64,000 bases of DNA from Crossaster papposus (GCA_037893245.1 JBAIAA010000544.1:558001-622000); one strand, 5' to 3'. Positions 43,970 through 55,135 are shown, counted from the first letter of the stretch. Numbers and translations: made by a program. Notes: a model not told the origin generated them from the sequence alone.

Positions 43970-45045
43970 TTTTACGTTGAGAAACACGAAACAAACGAAC
44001 ACTCCCAAACCAACCTAAATATCGGTTCACAATAAATAATGTTTTTATTTCTTTTCGTTAGATCAGACCAAGAACTGGAAGACGATGTCTTCGAGGCACC
44101 AAGTCCACCTCTCCCGAGCCCCGCGTTATCAAGCCCGCCGCTCGCGTGGAGCCTTCCGGCATCGCCGAATCCGGAGCCCAGCCCCGAGTCCTCAACTCCT
44201 GAATCCCCCCCGTTTAGTCGCCCGCCGTACCGCCCGCCCGAAACCGTACCAGCCGGACGACAGCGGTTACATTTCTCTGGACCCCATAGCGGATATGAGG
44301 GCCCATCTCATGTGCCATTTTGGGGTCGTAATTAGACTCATGTTGGGTATATTCATACATTCCCGCTGCTACGGGTGCATCGTCGACCACCCATCACAAA
44401 TACAGCATTCGTGTATTATGGAGAGTACAGAGTAGGCCTATCTGTACGATTTATATTTCGATGACATTTTGCAGGATCTTCGTAGAGATAGCGAGACAAG
44501 TCTACGCCAATGGCTGGACCGAGTGAAAGCCATTGGTTTTTTGCGCCATTTTGGTCTCGTGTTAAGAATAATGCTTCGTATAGCCATACATTCGCGCTGC
44601 AAGAGATGTATTATTGACCATCCCTCGCAAATTCAACACTCATGTATCATGGAAAGTGAAGAGTATCTGTTTGAATTATACTTTGACGACATTTTGTGGA
44701 ATCTTCGTAGAGATACCGAGACGAGTCTGCGCCAATGGCTGGACCGAGTGAAAGCACAGTTTGTGCGTCGTCGACCACCCATCACAAATATAGCATTCGC
44801 GTATTAAGGAGAGTACAGAGTATCTATATGATTTTTATTTCGATGACATTTTGCAGGATCTTCGTATAGAGATACCGAGACGAGTCTACGCCAATGGCTG
44901 GACCGAGTGAAAGCCATTGGTTGTTTGCGATCTCGGTATCTCTACGAAGATCTTGCCATTGTCGACTACTACGATTTCCTATGGGTAGAGTTGGCGAATA
45001 ATAGCTCCCTCAACGAGCTGAGGGAGTATGTTTTGGCGGATTAAT
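43970..45045 (+). pseudogene. S gene copy E: exon 4 to C-terminus, with internal duplication
   Basis: The intact acceptor GTTAGATCAG precedes exon 4 at 44067 (DQELEDDVFEA). A frame change in the proline-rich part; DSGYISLDPIADMRAHLMC and HPSQ in the second frame; the AGGCC insertion after ESTE as in copy B. Then the unit HFGLVLR..IIDHPSQIQHSCIM and LRRDTETSLRQWLDRVKA occurs again (44545-44760), and the C-terminal block to NELREYVLAD ends at 45042-45047. Up to three successive partial zinc-like units therefore lie in tandem. Confidence 0.7.
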
Positions 45046-45047
45046 AA

Positions 45048-45517
45048 CGCACCCGTTGCAGCCGGAATTATGTGGTTGCGTGCGAGTTATATATTTTACC
45101 TTGTTTTCTTAATTTTGTCTCTCCCTCTTAACATTTTTTATTATTGTTTTTTGTATATATTTGTATTTTTTGCTGATTTATTGTTTTCTAAAGTGTGTGC
45201 ATTTACTTAAACTGTATTGCAAGTTTTTGTTTTGTCTTTGTAAATATTTGTCATTTTGTATTTTTTAAACCTCAATATTTTAATGCGTTCACTTTTAAAT
45301 AAAATAATAAAACAATCTAAAAAGTGGAAACAATGTTTCAAATGTCTTCATATTTATGGGAAAAAAGTTGTTGTATTTTTAACTTAAACTAAAACAATAA
45401 AAAAAAAATACAAAAGAAAATTACAAAAAAAACACCAACAAAACAACCAACCAATCAAATCAAACAAGGTGTATGAAAAGATAACCGTTAATATTTTTCA
45501 CCCAATATTTTGCACAG
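45048..45517. other. S 3' flank and putative intron
   Basis: The common flank to ~45400, then CCAACCAATCAAATCAAACA and a run into the acceptor TTTTGCACAG. Confidence 0.6.
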
Positions 45518-45781
45518 ACACTCGCAAGGTGACATTCACAAATTCAGTTGAATGTGTGATACAGGCATACTGGAGCGCAAAGGTACAACTAGATAGCAAG
45601 TGGTTTAACATCAACAAAAACAGCGCTTCAAACTTCCTGGCTGTCGACCAGGAGCCACTCCACCTTGACGACGAGGGCAAACCAATAAATAGAGAGCAAA
45701 AACCATATGAGCTGTGTAGACATCTCGTCAATTGTCTAACACAGGAAGGGGACAAAGTACTGGACTGTTGTTGTGGGACAG
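45518..45781 (+). CDS. Exon encoding the C-terminal half of an N6/N4 DNA amino-methyltransferase domain
   Basis: 264 bp, phase 1-1, acceptor TTTTGCACAG and donor ACAG|GTTAGA, no stops. Reads FTNSVECVIQAYWSAKVQLD, FNINKNSASNFLAV, then REQKPYELCRHLVNCLTQEG and DKVLDCCCGTG. In beta-class (N6_N4_Mtase) enzymes the order is DPPY, target recognition, then a KP..L....l..GD.VLD.F.GtGT segment; this exon matches that last segment (SAM-binding motif I). Animal genomes rarely carry such enzymes outside METTL-type families. The exon with the catalytic DPPY motif is not visible in the window. A near copy, lacking the acceptor, is at 32922. Confidence 0.65.
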
Positions 45782-45794
45782 GTTAGATTGATGC

Positions 45795-46030
45795 CAGTAA
45801 TTATTAGCCGGTCTGTGATTATACTCCGGTCATTAATAATGGACATAAGAATAGCCGGTCTATGATCATATACTCTGGCCATTCTGGACGGACATGAGAA
45901 TAGCTGGTCTATGATCATATACTCTGGCCATTCTGGATGGACTTGAGAAAAGCCGGTCTATGATCATACTCCGGCCATTCTTAATAGACATAGGAGTAAC
46001 CGGTATTTGATCACAACATTCAGCCATTAC
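45795..46030. repeat. ~53-bp minisatellite, about 4-5 units
   Basis: Units of AGCCGGTCTATGATCATA, then CTCTGGCCATTCTGGATGGA. Lies directly after the methyltransferase exon, as the two-unit version does after 33174. Confidence 0.88.
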
Positions 46031-46234
46031 AAATGAACATTTAAATTATAATTATTTGATTCATATTTTAATAATCCTTGTTTTGTCTTTGGAAATTAGG
46101 CTTTTGGGATATGAAAAAAATTGACAAGAAAAGACTGTCTGTTTCTCACCGTTTTAAATGGACAATATCGCGAGTTTTTACATCATACTGAAAGGTTGCT
46201 AAAATGAAGGTTTTGTGTGTAACATTTATCTGTT

Positions 46235-46447
46235 GTGCAAACATGATGACATTTTGCAGGATCTTCGTAGAGATACCGAGACGAGTCTGCGCCAATGGCT
46301 GGACTGAGTGAACGCCATTGGTTTTTTGCGATCTCAGTATCTCTACGAAGATCTTGCCATTGTCGACTACTACGATTTCATATGGGTAGAGTTGGCGAAT
46401 GATAGCTCCCTCAACGAGCTGAGGGAGTATGTTTTGGCGGATTAATA
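46235..46447 (+). pseudogene. S gene C-terminal segment, copy F
   Basis: DILQDLRRDTETSLRQWLD, a TGA stop in place of Arg (LD*V), then RYLYEDLAIVDYYDF and ELREYVLAD. Only the last part of exon 4 is present, joined to unrelated AT-rich DNA. Confidence 0.65.
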
Positions 46448-46645
46448 ACGCACCCGTTGCAGCCGGAATTATGTGGTTGCGTGCAAGTTATATCATTTAC
46501 CTTGTTTTCTTAATTTTGTCTCTCTCTCTCTTAACATTTTGTATTATTGGTTTTTGTATATATTTGTATTTTTGTATTTTTGTATTTTTGATCTGTGTAT
46601 CGGTTAAAATAAAGACAATGAGCCCGGGGATAAACAGTGACTAAA

Positions 46646-47800
46646 ATGTATGATAAAAAGGGCAGGGTCCGGTCTTCGAGACCATCTCGCTCAAACTGTT
46701 TAAACATCGCCATCGTCCTCTTCACCACCCGTATCATGAATCAATCTCAGCATTTCTTCAACGACAACTTTGACGCAACTATGGAGTGGGCTTTACTTGA
46801 CGCCCTTGTCGCAGACGAAGATGTTATGTGGTCGCCGAAGTCTCCCGTGCCTCACCCAGCGGTAAGTTACCATATTATTTTGTTTCGTGGCTACCGCGCA
46901 GTCCGCAGCCCACGACTGTATCGATTGCATAAAACTATAGCACAAAACTCATCCACGCATCACCTACGCCTATTCGTTTTATTCAGTATTCTTATGGTGT
47001 TTTTTGTTCTTTCTCTTTTTAAACACGTAGCTTCTGCCCCGTGTGTCATGGAGGCCGAAATCATCGACTTGACTGGATCAGAATACGGTAAGTTATTTCT
47101 CGTCTATATTTTTTTATTCAACGTCTACGTAATGTACGTGTTCAGAGTCTGAGAGCGATCTAAAATGGTTCGTAAGATTGATTTTCGTTGCGTTTGAAAA
47201 TCATAAATGACTTTTCTTTTAAATACACATATGCCCCGTTCAATGGAGAGGCCAAAATGGTCTACTTCACAGGGTCAAAATACTGTAATTTGTTGTTGTT
47301 GTTGTTGTTGTTGTTTTCTTATCATTTTTGTTTTTCGTTGAGAAACACGAAACAAACGAACACTCCCAAACCAACCCAAATGTCGGTTCACAATAAATAA
47401 TAATGTTTGTATTTCTTTTCGTTGGATCAGACCAAGAACTGGAAGACGATGTCTTCGAGGCACTCAGTCCTCCTCCCCCGAGCCCCGTTGTTTCAAGTCC
47501 TAAACTCCTGAATCCCCCCGTTTGGTCGCCCGCCGTACCGCCCGCCCCGGAACCGTACCAGCCGGGCGACAGCGGTTACATTTCTCTGGACCCCATAGCG
47601 GATATGAGGGCTCATCTCATGTGCCATTTTAGGGTCGTAATTAGACTCATGTTGGGTATATTCATACATTCCCGCTGCTACGGTTGTGTCGTCGACCACC
47701 CATCACAGATACAGCATTCGTGTATTATGGAGAGTACGGAGTTTAAAATGTCTTCATATTTATGGAAAACAAGTTGTTGTATTTTTAACTTAAACTAAAA
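46646..47800 (+). pseudogene. S gene copy D: exons 1-4, exon 3 decayed, C-terminus lost
   Basis: Exon 1 (46646-46861) is 216 bp, one base shorter than in copy A (CACCCAGCG for CACCCTAGCG), which breaks the phase. Exon 2 (47031-47087, 57 bp) is intact: PCVMEAEIIDLTGSEY. Exon 3 (~47231-47284) has lost its acceptor (CAT), donor and SIM. Exon 4 starts at 47431 after GGATCAG and is open through the proline-rich stretch, EPYQPGDSGYISLDPIA and CYGCVVDHPSQIQHSCIM, then runs into S flank sequence and ends at 47796-47798. This is the best-kept exon 4 centre in the window. Confidence 0.72.
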
Positions 47801-47839
47801 CAATATAAAACAAAACAAAAAACCAAAAAACCAAAAAAA

Positions 47840-47992
47840 AATGGCTGGACTGAGTGAAAGCCATTGTTTTTTTGCGATCTCAGTATCTCTACGAAGATCT
47901 TGCCATTGTCGACTACTACGATTTTCTATGGGTAGAGTTGGTGAATAATAGCTCCCTCAACGAGTTGAGGGAGTATGTTTTGGCGGATTAAT
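47840..47992 (+). pseudogene. S gene C-terminal segment, copy G
   Basis: Begins ATGGCTGGACTGAGTGAAAG after an A-rich run, then RYLYEDLAIVDYYDF and NELREYVLAD TAA. Confidence 0.65.
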
Positions 47993-48139
47993 AACGCACC
48001 CGTTGCAGCCGGAATTATGTGGTTGCGTGCGAGTTATATATTTTACCTTGTTTTCTCAATTTTGTCTCTCTCTCTTTTAACATTTTGTATTATTGGTTTT
48101 TGTATATATTTGTATTTTTTGCTGATTTATTGTTTTCTA

Positions 48140-48485
48140 AAGTTACATAAGCCCGCTAAAAAGAGTTCCTAGAAATAAAATTGTAGCCGTGGGACGGGAC
48201 GAGATTCATCAGTTAGATTTAGTAGATGTTTCTAACTTATCAAAGTACAACAACGGATACAGATTTTTACTAACGTGGATCGATGTGTTTTCTAAGTACG
48301 CCTGGGTAATTCCGTTGAAAAACAAAAGTGGGAAGGTTTTAGTTGAAGCTTTTAAAAATAATGTCGAGTCCGGCGACAGACCTCCCGTTATGATTTACAC
48401 CGATAAAGGGAGCGAATTAAAAAACCGATCGACAATTGAAATTGAAGTAAGTGTGAGACACATAGTCGCGTGCGTCTCGGAGTGA
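48140..48485 (+). pseudogene. Polinton-type integrase, copy 2 (catalytic core, truncated before the Glu)
   Basis: An rve-type DDE core reading GRDEIHQLDLVDVSNLSKYN (first catalytic Asp), GYRFLLTWIDVFSKYAWVIP and MIYTDKGSELKNRST (second catalytic Asp). Chromodomain-less Polinton integrases carry these motifs. The frame ends at TGA 48483-48485 before the catalytic Glu, after a join to the tail sequence shared with copy 1. The N-terminal domain is absent (sequence before 48140 is S flank). The two copies are broken at complementary places. Confidence 0.8.
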
Positions 48486-48589
48486 TGAGTGATGCGGGGA
48501 ATTCAAGAAATAGTTTGTAGATGTCTCGTACGCGTGTGGGGAGGGGAAATGTTCAAATTTGAGAAAAAAATATATATTTAGAGACGATA

Positions 48590-48945
48590 TAGCATTCGAA
48601 GCGACGATGAGCCACTTCTTCTATCCTGTGAACTCAACTCTGGCCCGTCCACACCAACCACGGTCTCACACAGATTATCTGAGAAAAAATTCAAACAGGT
48701 GAAACTCCTGGCAGTCAACGTCAACACCTTCTAAGGAGCACATCACCCGCCAAATACGGCTCCTTTTCCAGTCAATCGAGACTAACACACCGCCACCTTA
48801 CATCGAGGTAAAAATAAACCATTCCAGGATCGCTGGAGCAATCTCTAGAAAAGAGCATCGCTGCTCTTCACAAGAATTACGCTGGAGGAATACGAGCATC
48901 AACTACCCATCACCGAGGCCCAGCTGGCCAACGCCAGACGCTCAG
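48590..48945 (+). pseudogene. Module C, copy 3, with downstream segment
   Basis: SDDEPLLLSCELNSGP..., TTVSHRLSEKKFKQVKLLAV, QIRLLFQSIETNTPPPYIE|GTAAAA, then IAALHKNYAGGIRASTTHHR also seen at 34545-34620. Missing bases near 48733 shift the frame. Function unknown. Confidence 0.45.
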
Positions 48946-49795
48946 CCTAAGAAAAGCTTGCTCAAGACTGGGTCAAGATCATCCCACCGCTCAACAACTC
49001 TTGAGCTTTTTAACGTCATGCTTAAAATCCATATTAAGCCATACAATACACACTCAGTGTCACTGAATGGGATAGTGCCATCCCTCTTCCAAACTTCGCG
49101 ACGATCCGGCCTACCAACGCCTCAACTCAATTCATGTGCGTGTATACAGCGACCACCACCAAATGCAGTCCCTGAGGGTGGCATCCCTTCATAATTAAGG
49201 CATGCACTTGGTCCAGTTGTAGCACTTATCATTGCTATGGGACTAAACAAATCACATTGGATGTACTGGTCAATGTCAGACATTTTGCAAATTCCATTTT
49301 ATCCGTCGTAAATGTCGAGAAATTGTTTCAAATCAATGTCTAGGGACAGCTATGGACTTGAGGTTTGTGGCATTATAGACAAAAAATACTATACTAAACC
49401 AACTGTCAGTGAAGACGTGGAAGGAGGCAGAGCAATAGTTTTCTAAACATACAACCGAAGCAGCAATTCACAGACCTATAAAATAGCACAACGCCGAGTT
49501 GGGTGAATATCACTGGATGCCGAAGCCAAGGCAAGGAGGCACATGTTTTCCTATTTGGGTTTATGGATTACAATTGTATTTCAATCTTATGTCATATCCA
49601 ATTGTTAGGGGTGAGAGGTGGACCACTCTTCTCAAACTCAACATAGCTGTTTGTTGGAAACCAGCGAAATACATTACGACACGTAGCCCAGGGAATAATT
49701 AGTATGAGGAATGAAAGAGAAGAATCCTAACTTGGAAGGTAATTAACTCCCGTTACATGTACATGTAAAAATGCAAGTTCAAGATATGTATTAGT
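48946..49795. other. Decayed coding-like DNA, unrecognised
   Basis: Short open stretches such as FATIRPTNASTQFMC suggest remnants of one more element gene (~49080-49150), but the frames are too broken to name it. Confidence 0.35.
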
Positions 49796-49982
49796 AAAAT
49801 CTGTCGCAATTGTTTCTCATATCCCAACTCTTTATGATAAGAGCCTCAGGATAAAGAATTATTTTTCCGAAGCTGAAACTGTGGAAGAGATCAGTGACGA
49901 AGAATGGGATAATCGAGTAAAAAAAGTGGAAAAAACGGAAGCAGATATATCTGGCCTGAGGCAGAAGAAAGAACCGTTTTAA
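49796..49982 (+). pseudogene. Module E, copy 2
   Basis: VAIVSHIPTLYDKSLRIKNY, then TVEEISDEEWDNRVKKVEKT and a stop at 49980. It matches 42945-43130 with a few changes. Confidence 0.45.
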
Positions 49983-50355
49983 GGAAGGAGATCAGGGAAG
50001 TAAAGCTGGGAATGAAGAGTCATAAAACGCGCTATGAAGTGAGACTTATTGTTCTGCACATGGAAAATTGCTTTGGTTATATTTAGGTGACCAGACGAAC
50101 CTACAGTATATGTACCATTTGTCATCCTTCTGTGCCTTAGTTGAACTTGTGGCCATAGGAGAAATTGTAATCAACTAGACAATTAATTCTGCTTGGTGTT
50201 GCATGTATTTTAGTTGCAGATAAACAAATGTTACTTCCCAATTAGTAAGAAATATCTTACATATTTAAAAGTAAATAATGGTTGTAGGCAGCCAGCAAAA
50301 TGATTGAGCTACCGGTAATATAATAAATATATCATGAAAAATCAATATAAGAATC
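49983..50355. other. Noncoding spacer
   Basis: Nothing recognised. Confidence 0.5.
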
Positions 50356-51504
50356 ACTGCCCGACGCCGGCTGAAAACGAACTCCGTTTTTCTTGCAGTT
50401 CTCAGCATTTATGATTTTAAAACTTCAAACAGGTCAGTTAAACAAAATTTACTATAAAATACAACCTCCCAAATCCACCTATTCATTATAATTCAAGCAA
50501 TTATTAATGGTGTATCCTAACTTTAAATGAAAATAGTAAAAGTTAGCTCAAACAACAAAATGGTGTGTTTACGGTAACCCGACAGACCTGGCCAAATTGA
50601 TAATTATAATTGATAATTATAGTTGATAATTGTGCATGCACATGAACACAAATAAAACAATTCCATGATATACATTAAATGAATACCGTAAACACACTTT
50701 TTTGTGTTTGACATTATTCTTTAAAATACGTTACGATTCTAAGTTTATAGGGTTGACGCAAAAGTGTTAACGTAGAGTTTCCCAACCTCGCTGGAAAAAA
50801 AGTAGGTGTACATGTACATGGAGGTCGAGATATTTTTATATATATATTTATATATAATTTTTGGAGGGGCACTTTTTGTGCACATCTGTAGGTTTCTTGC
50901 ATGTAGTCAAAGTGTGTTTATCTCTTTTTTTCAAGAATTTTGTTTAGTGTGTACTGTCGATGCTGTTTAAAAATGGCGTAGGTTGGGTAGCCGGGAGAAA
51001 CACTGTTTTTTGTGGCCTAATGACATTGAATTGTTCACTGGGGTAAAGTGTATGGTACACTGTCTCCGTCAGTTAGAGAATAGTCCCCAACCGACACCCT
51101 GAAGTGAGGCCAGTCCGGGGAGCCAGTGCATAAGTACACTTTCCCCTTTAGCCAAATAGAAATTGAAATCAAACCCGTTGTTCAACTTCCGACCCCAATC
51201 TTTGCGTAGCTATTACAAGTGGTAAAAACCAACAGCTTACATACACGACACCAACAGATTCTGACTATTGGAACATTAATTCCTAATTCGAGTAAATTAT
51301 GTGACTAACTAAAGGAACCATATTTTCCTTAGTGTTATGTAAAACAAAAAACTAAAGTTGAAATATTGTATAGGAAACATTCTTTAGTACAACGGTTGAA
51401 CGTGTGCATGTCATCCTGGATGCCATCGTGTTTACTGATGACCTGCAATTTTCTGCTGGGTCAACTAGTGTTACATGTCAAAGTGTCCATTTGCTGCAGA
51501 TTGT

Positions 51505-51562
51505 AAAGACAATATCTTTTAAAAAGACAACATCTTTTAAAAAGACAACATCTTCCTACAAA
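51505..51562. repeat. 18-bp tandem repeat, three units
   Basis: GACAACATCTTTTAAAAA-type units in a row. Confidence 0.9.
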
Positions 51563-51803
51563 ACTGAGTGGCGTTGCCAAGAACTCAACATACTTGGTGA
51601 CCAGGCTCTCCACATTAATAATACATGCGAGTTGTTTGCACAGAACAAACTTGTGTTCCATTAGTGAATAGTTTGTCTATTTTAAAATACAAACTATAAA
51701 AATGCAGTTTAACTGCATTATATTCCATGATTTGCATCCATTTATGCATAACTCACAGATCTTTTTTTACAGCTTGCTGCAAGGACCGTATGGTGAATTA
51801 ATA

Positions 51804-52139
51804 ATGTGCGGTGCTTATATAGCACTTTATCACCAAAGTCTCAAAGCGCTTAACATTATTACCCCGGTCATTTGGCCATGTCAGCTCCCTGGGGAGTACA
51901 TGTATACAGCTCGATGCTGCCCATGATTTCAGCGCAAAGCAGCTAAATCAACCACAATAACCATCTCTTCCCTCACATGTGCCCATTTACTCCTGGGTGG
52001 AGAAAAGCAATGAGTGACAAAGTGCCTTGCCCAAGAGCACACGAACCGTAGTCCCAGGCCGGACTTAAACCCACAACCTGCAGCTTTACCTACAGATTAC
52101 AAATTCAACACTCCAGACCACGAGGCCACGGCACTCCAC
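51804..52139 (-). mobile_element. tRNA-headed SINE, minus strand, long form
   Basis: On the minus strand: GAGTGCCGTGGCCTCGTGGT head, TTTAAGTCC decayed B box, CTTGGGCAAGGCACTTTGTC, a middle with GGGGAGCTGACATGGCC (absent from the 7.4-kb copy) and a tail AAAGTGCTATATAAGCAC. Confidence 0.85.
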
Positions 52140-52679
52140 ATAAATTATCATGAGTCACTGGTGTTGTCAAGACCCGTTATTGACATGAGATGTTAATGCG
52201 AGTCACAGTCCAACAGCAGCTAGGTGAAGCCAGAATAGATTGTCACTTGTCTCCACTGTCATTGGTAGACTTGGTGAAAATATGATGCGACAATTTGTCA
52301 CAGGTTTTTTTTTTTTTTTTACTGTATGAACAAAAATGATTAAAATAAAGTAACAAGTCTTCATTGGCTCTTGGTTGTTACTGGATGTCACCAAATGTCA
52401 CCACTTGTTTCCATTTCTAACTTTGTGGAAATACAGATCCCATTGTGCCAACTTATCACAGGTTTGAGGTTTCCATGGTAGCCACCATTATGGAGAACCA
52501 TCACTAATTGCTATTTGGCACCAAGTTGACAGCAATCACTTGAGCCCACATTCCTTGATTTTTTTGGGAAAAGATCAGACTGCACAAAATATAGTTCCCT
52601 GAAAATACAAATGTAGGCCTATATGAAGTTTTGGGTTTCCTTGGAAAAATTCCATATCCAACTACCACATGAACTTTAA

Positions 52680-52903
52680 CCAGTTCGCGCCGGAGGACGT
52701 ATATACAAGCAAAGTTTTCCCCAGATTAAAAACGGATGACGCATAAACACGTCACGACCAAGGCCGGAAAGGTCTGTCAGCAGCGAGCAAACCCGGAAAT
52801 GCGTGGGTGTACCATCGACTTGAAACCGCCTCGGATCGCGTTTTGTTAAAAATAATTCAGCGCCTCGGCTCGGTGATGTTAAAATAATCCCGGCGCGATC
52901 TGG
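52680..52903. mobile_element. piggyBac-type MITE, copy 3 (complete)
   Basis: TTAA at 52676-52679 and 52904-52907; ends CCAGTTCGCGCCGG and CCGGCGCGATCTGG; 224 bp. Confidence 0.88.
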
Positions 52904-53202
52904 TTAAACAGCATGTACCGGTACACGTATGGTGTAAACCTCATGCAGATGAAGTAATTAAACTCGGTTGTTTACCCCATTGGACTTCTAAATAATTTGT
53001 GTGCCCAAAGTATGGCTTAACTCAATCTCAGATGATTGATAAAAAGGATCAGGAAGTGTACTGTTACATTGTATATGGTGGCTGGATACAAACTCGTTCC
53101 CAACCTTGTCATTCTACCAATGTATGTAAACTGCAGAATGTGTATATCAACTGAAAGGGAGTTTTAGCAGTTTTAATCTGTATCTACCAAGATCTATATT
53201 TA

Positions 53203-53430
53203 CTCCCTGGGGAGTACACAGCTCAATACTGCCATTTCGGCGCTAATAGCAACCATCTCTGCCCTCACAGGTACCCATTTACTCAAGGGTGGAGAAAAGC
53301 AATAAATGACAAAGTGCCTTGCCCAAGGGCACACGCTCCATTGACCCAGGCCGGACTCGAACCCACAACCCGCAGCTTTACCCACAGACAGCGATTCGAT
53401 GCTCCAGACCACAAGGCCACAGCACTCCAC
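53203..53430 (-). mobile_element. tRNA-headed SINE, minus strand, 3' truncated
   Basis: On the minus strand: head AGTGCTGTGGCCTTGTGGTC, B box GGTTCGAGTCC, CTTGGGCAAGGCACTTTGTC; ends at ACTCCCCAGGGAG without the GCTATATAA tail. Confidence 0.85.
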
Positions 53431-54335
53431 AAAGCAATAAGTATTCAGTAGTATTCACTACTAAACACTGAAAGTGTTACCGTAACGTACAAAATACTTG
53501 AGCAAACTGCACTTCGCAGTACTCGTACTACACTGGCAATTTAGTATTCTTCAGCACAGTGTACTGTACCCCAAATTAATGATGAAAAAACTCCCTTTCA
53601 GTTTTATTTAAAAGTTTAACTAACTTCCGGAGGTGATCCATGGAGCATTGTACCGTTATTTCCTTCAGGCAAAGCTGTGGAAAATTAGAACACTTCATGG
53701 TTCAGCAAGGAAGGCTAATTTCTCTGTTACAGCAGTAACCGGTAGTGTTTAGCACAGTATGTTTATTATTTTAAAATAAACAATGGACTTTTTGTGGTAC
53801 GTTATAATAATACTGCCAAATGCATTTTTTTCTTCAATTTGTAACCTATAGTGAAGACTTTACCAAAACCGTAGATATGCAAGCCATATTGACATTGAAT
53901 ACTGCAGCAATTGCAGTAGTTTCACTTTTAAAAAAACATTTTTAATTTTTGTAATTAAACTACTATTTTTGTTAAAATCAGAAAAAGATAAAAACATTCA
54001 GTGAGATAATATAACTACTTCACGATCTTGACTGTTTGCAGCCAACCAACACAAATAAAATAATGTGTACACTAGGCACAAACATACAAAATAGCAGGTT
54101 TACTTTTAAAAATGTAAATTGATAAAGATATTAGAAGAAAAACATATAATCAGAATCATACGCAGAGCAACTTTTAAGTTGGTATACACCATTTGCAAAC
54201 AAAAAACGAACTCGTCAATTATAAATACATTCGTTAATAGGTGCAAGCCAACTAGTCTGGTTTCCTAACGTCTACAAATAATCCCTCTAACAAATCAATT
54301 TGGAAAAAATACAGAAAAAGCAAATGGTGTATACA
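53431..54335. other. Noncoding AT-rich DNA
   Basis: No ORF or structured repeat seen apart from short TATACACCATTTGC words shared with 54330. Confidence 0.5.
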
Positions 54336-54530
54336 TACCGGTACTACCTTTAAGTAGGATACACCTTTGGTAATTGTTTGAATTGTCAGGAATGGGTGGA
54401 TTTGGTAAGTTATATTTATATTGGGAAGTTATATAGTAAATATCGTTTAATTGTTTAACTGACCTGTACATTCATGGATGCTGACAAAATCAGAAGAAAA
54501 CTGCGTTTGTTTTCGGCGACGGCCCGTGGT

Positions 54531-55135
54531 TCTTATGTTCTTTTTTGTGATCGCCGTCCAGCGATTGGAAATATATATTCCTTTTTAATTCAATTTCTAG
54601 GAACAATTACTGGATATCTAGCGCAATCATTTTGCTGGATGCCTAGAATCAATATTTACTTTCAAATAAGTAAGATGTTTCTTAATATTTTGGTTGTAAA
54701 AATGTGCGATATCTGCAAATGTTGTATAATTGATCATGAAAACGCAACACCAAGCAGTACTAATTATAGAATTTCTTCTGTCGTGTGTTGAAATAAAACA
54801 AAATAAAAAGGTGAGATAGGGGTGTCCAGATCACCACAAGTTGTGGGTGCTACGCTAAATTGAGTACGAGTATGATGCAGAAACGTGTGGAAAAAACTGC
54901 TAGTGATTGTAAAAACCGAGGCAATACAATATATGTATTGAACAAAGTACACATGCATGTTAAAGCAAATGAACTGTGTGAGACACATTCCATCTTCTTG
55001 AAACTTAAGCATTTCCATTGAGTCTGCCATCTGTTCATTTTAATGTCGCTAATAAAAGATATTTTTGGGAATTCCAGAGATTGGTCGCCGCTTCATTGAT
55101 TCAGAGATTACTTTAGTATAAAACTGGCAATGTTG
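54531..55135. other. Noncoding DNA
   Basis: A 105-codon ORF (54474-54791) begins inside the inverted repeat and has no recognisable domain. Nothing else seen. Confidence 0.45.

Larger units (their letters stand above)
50360..54530. mobile_element. 4.2-kb interval bounded by ~150-bp imperfect inverted repeats
   Basis: 50430-50525 (GTCAGTTAAACAA, TTACTATA, CCAAATCCACC, AATTCAAGCAATTA, GGTGTATCCTA) is the inverse of 54345-54465. The match continues outward through CCGACGCCG..GAAAAC at 50370 and its inverse near 54515. No transposase lies inside. It may be a nonautonomous element with long TIRs or two opposed copies of one repeat. The interior contains two SINEs and a MITE. Confidence 0.6.
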
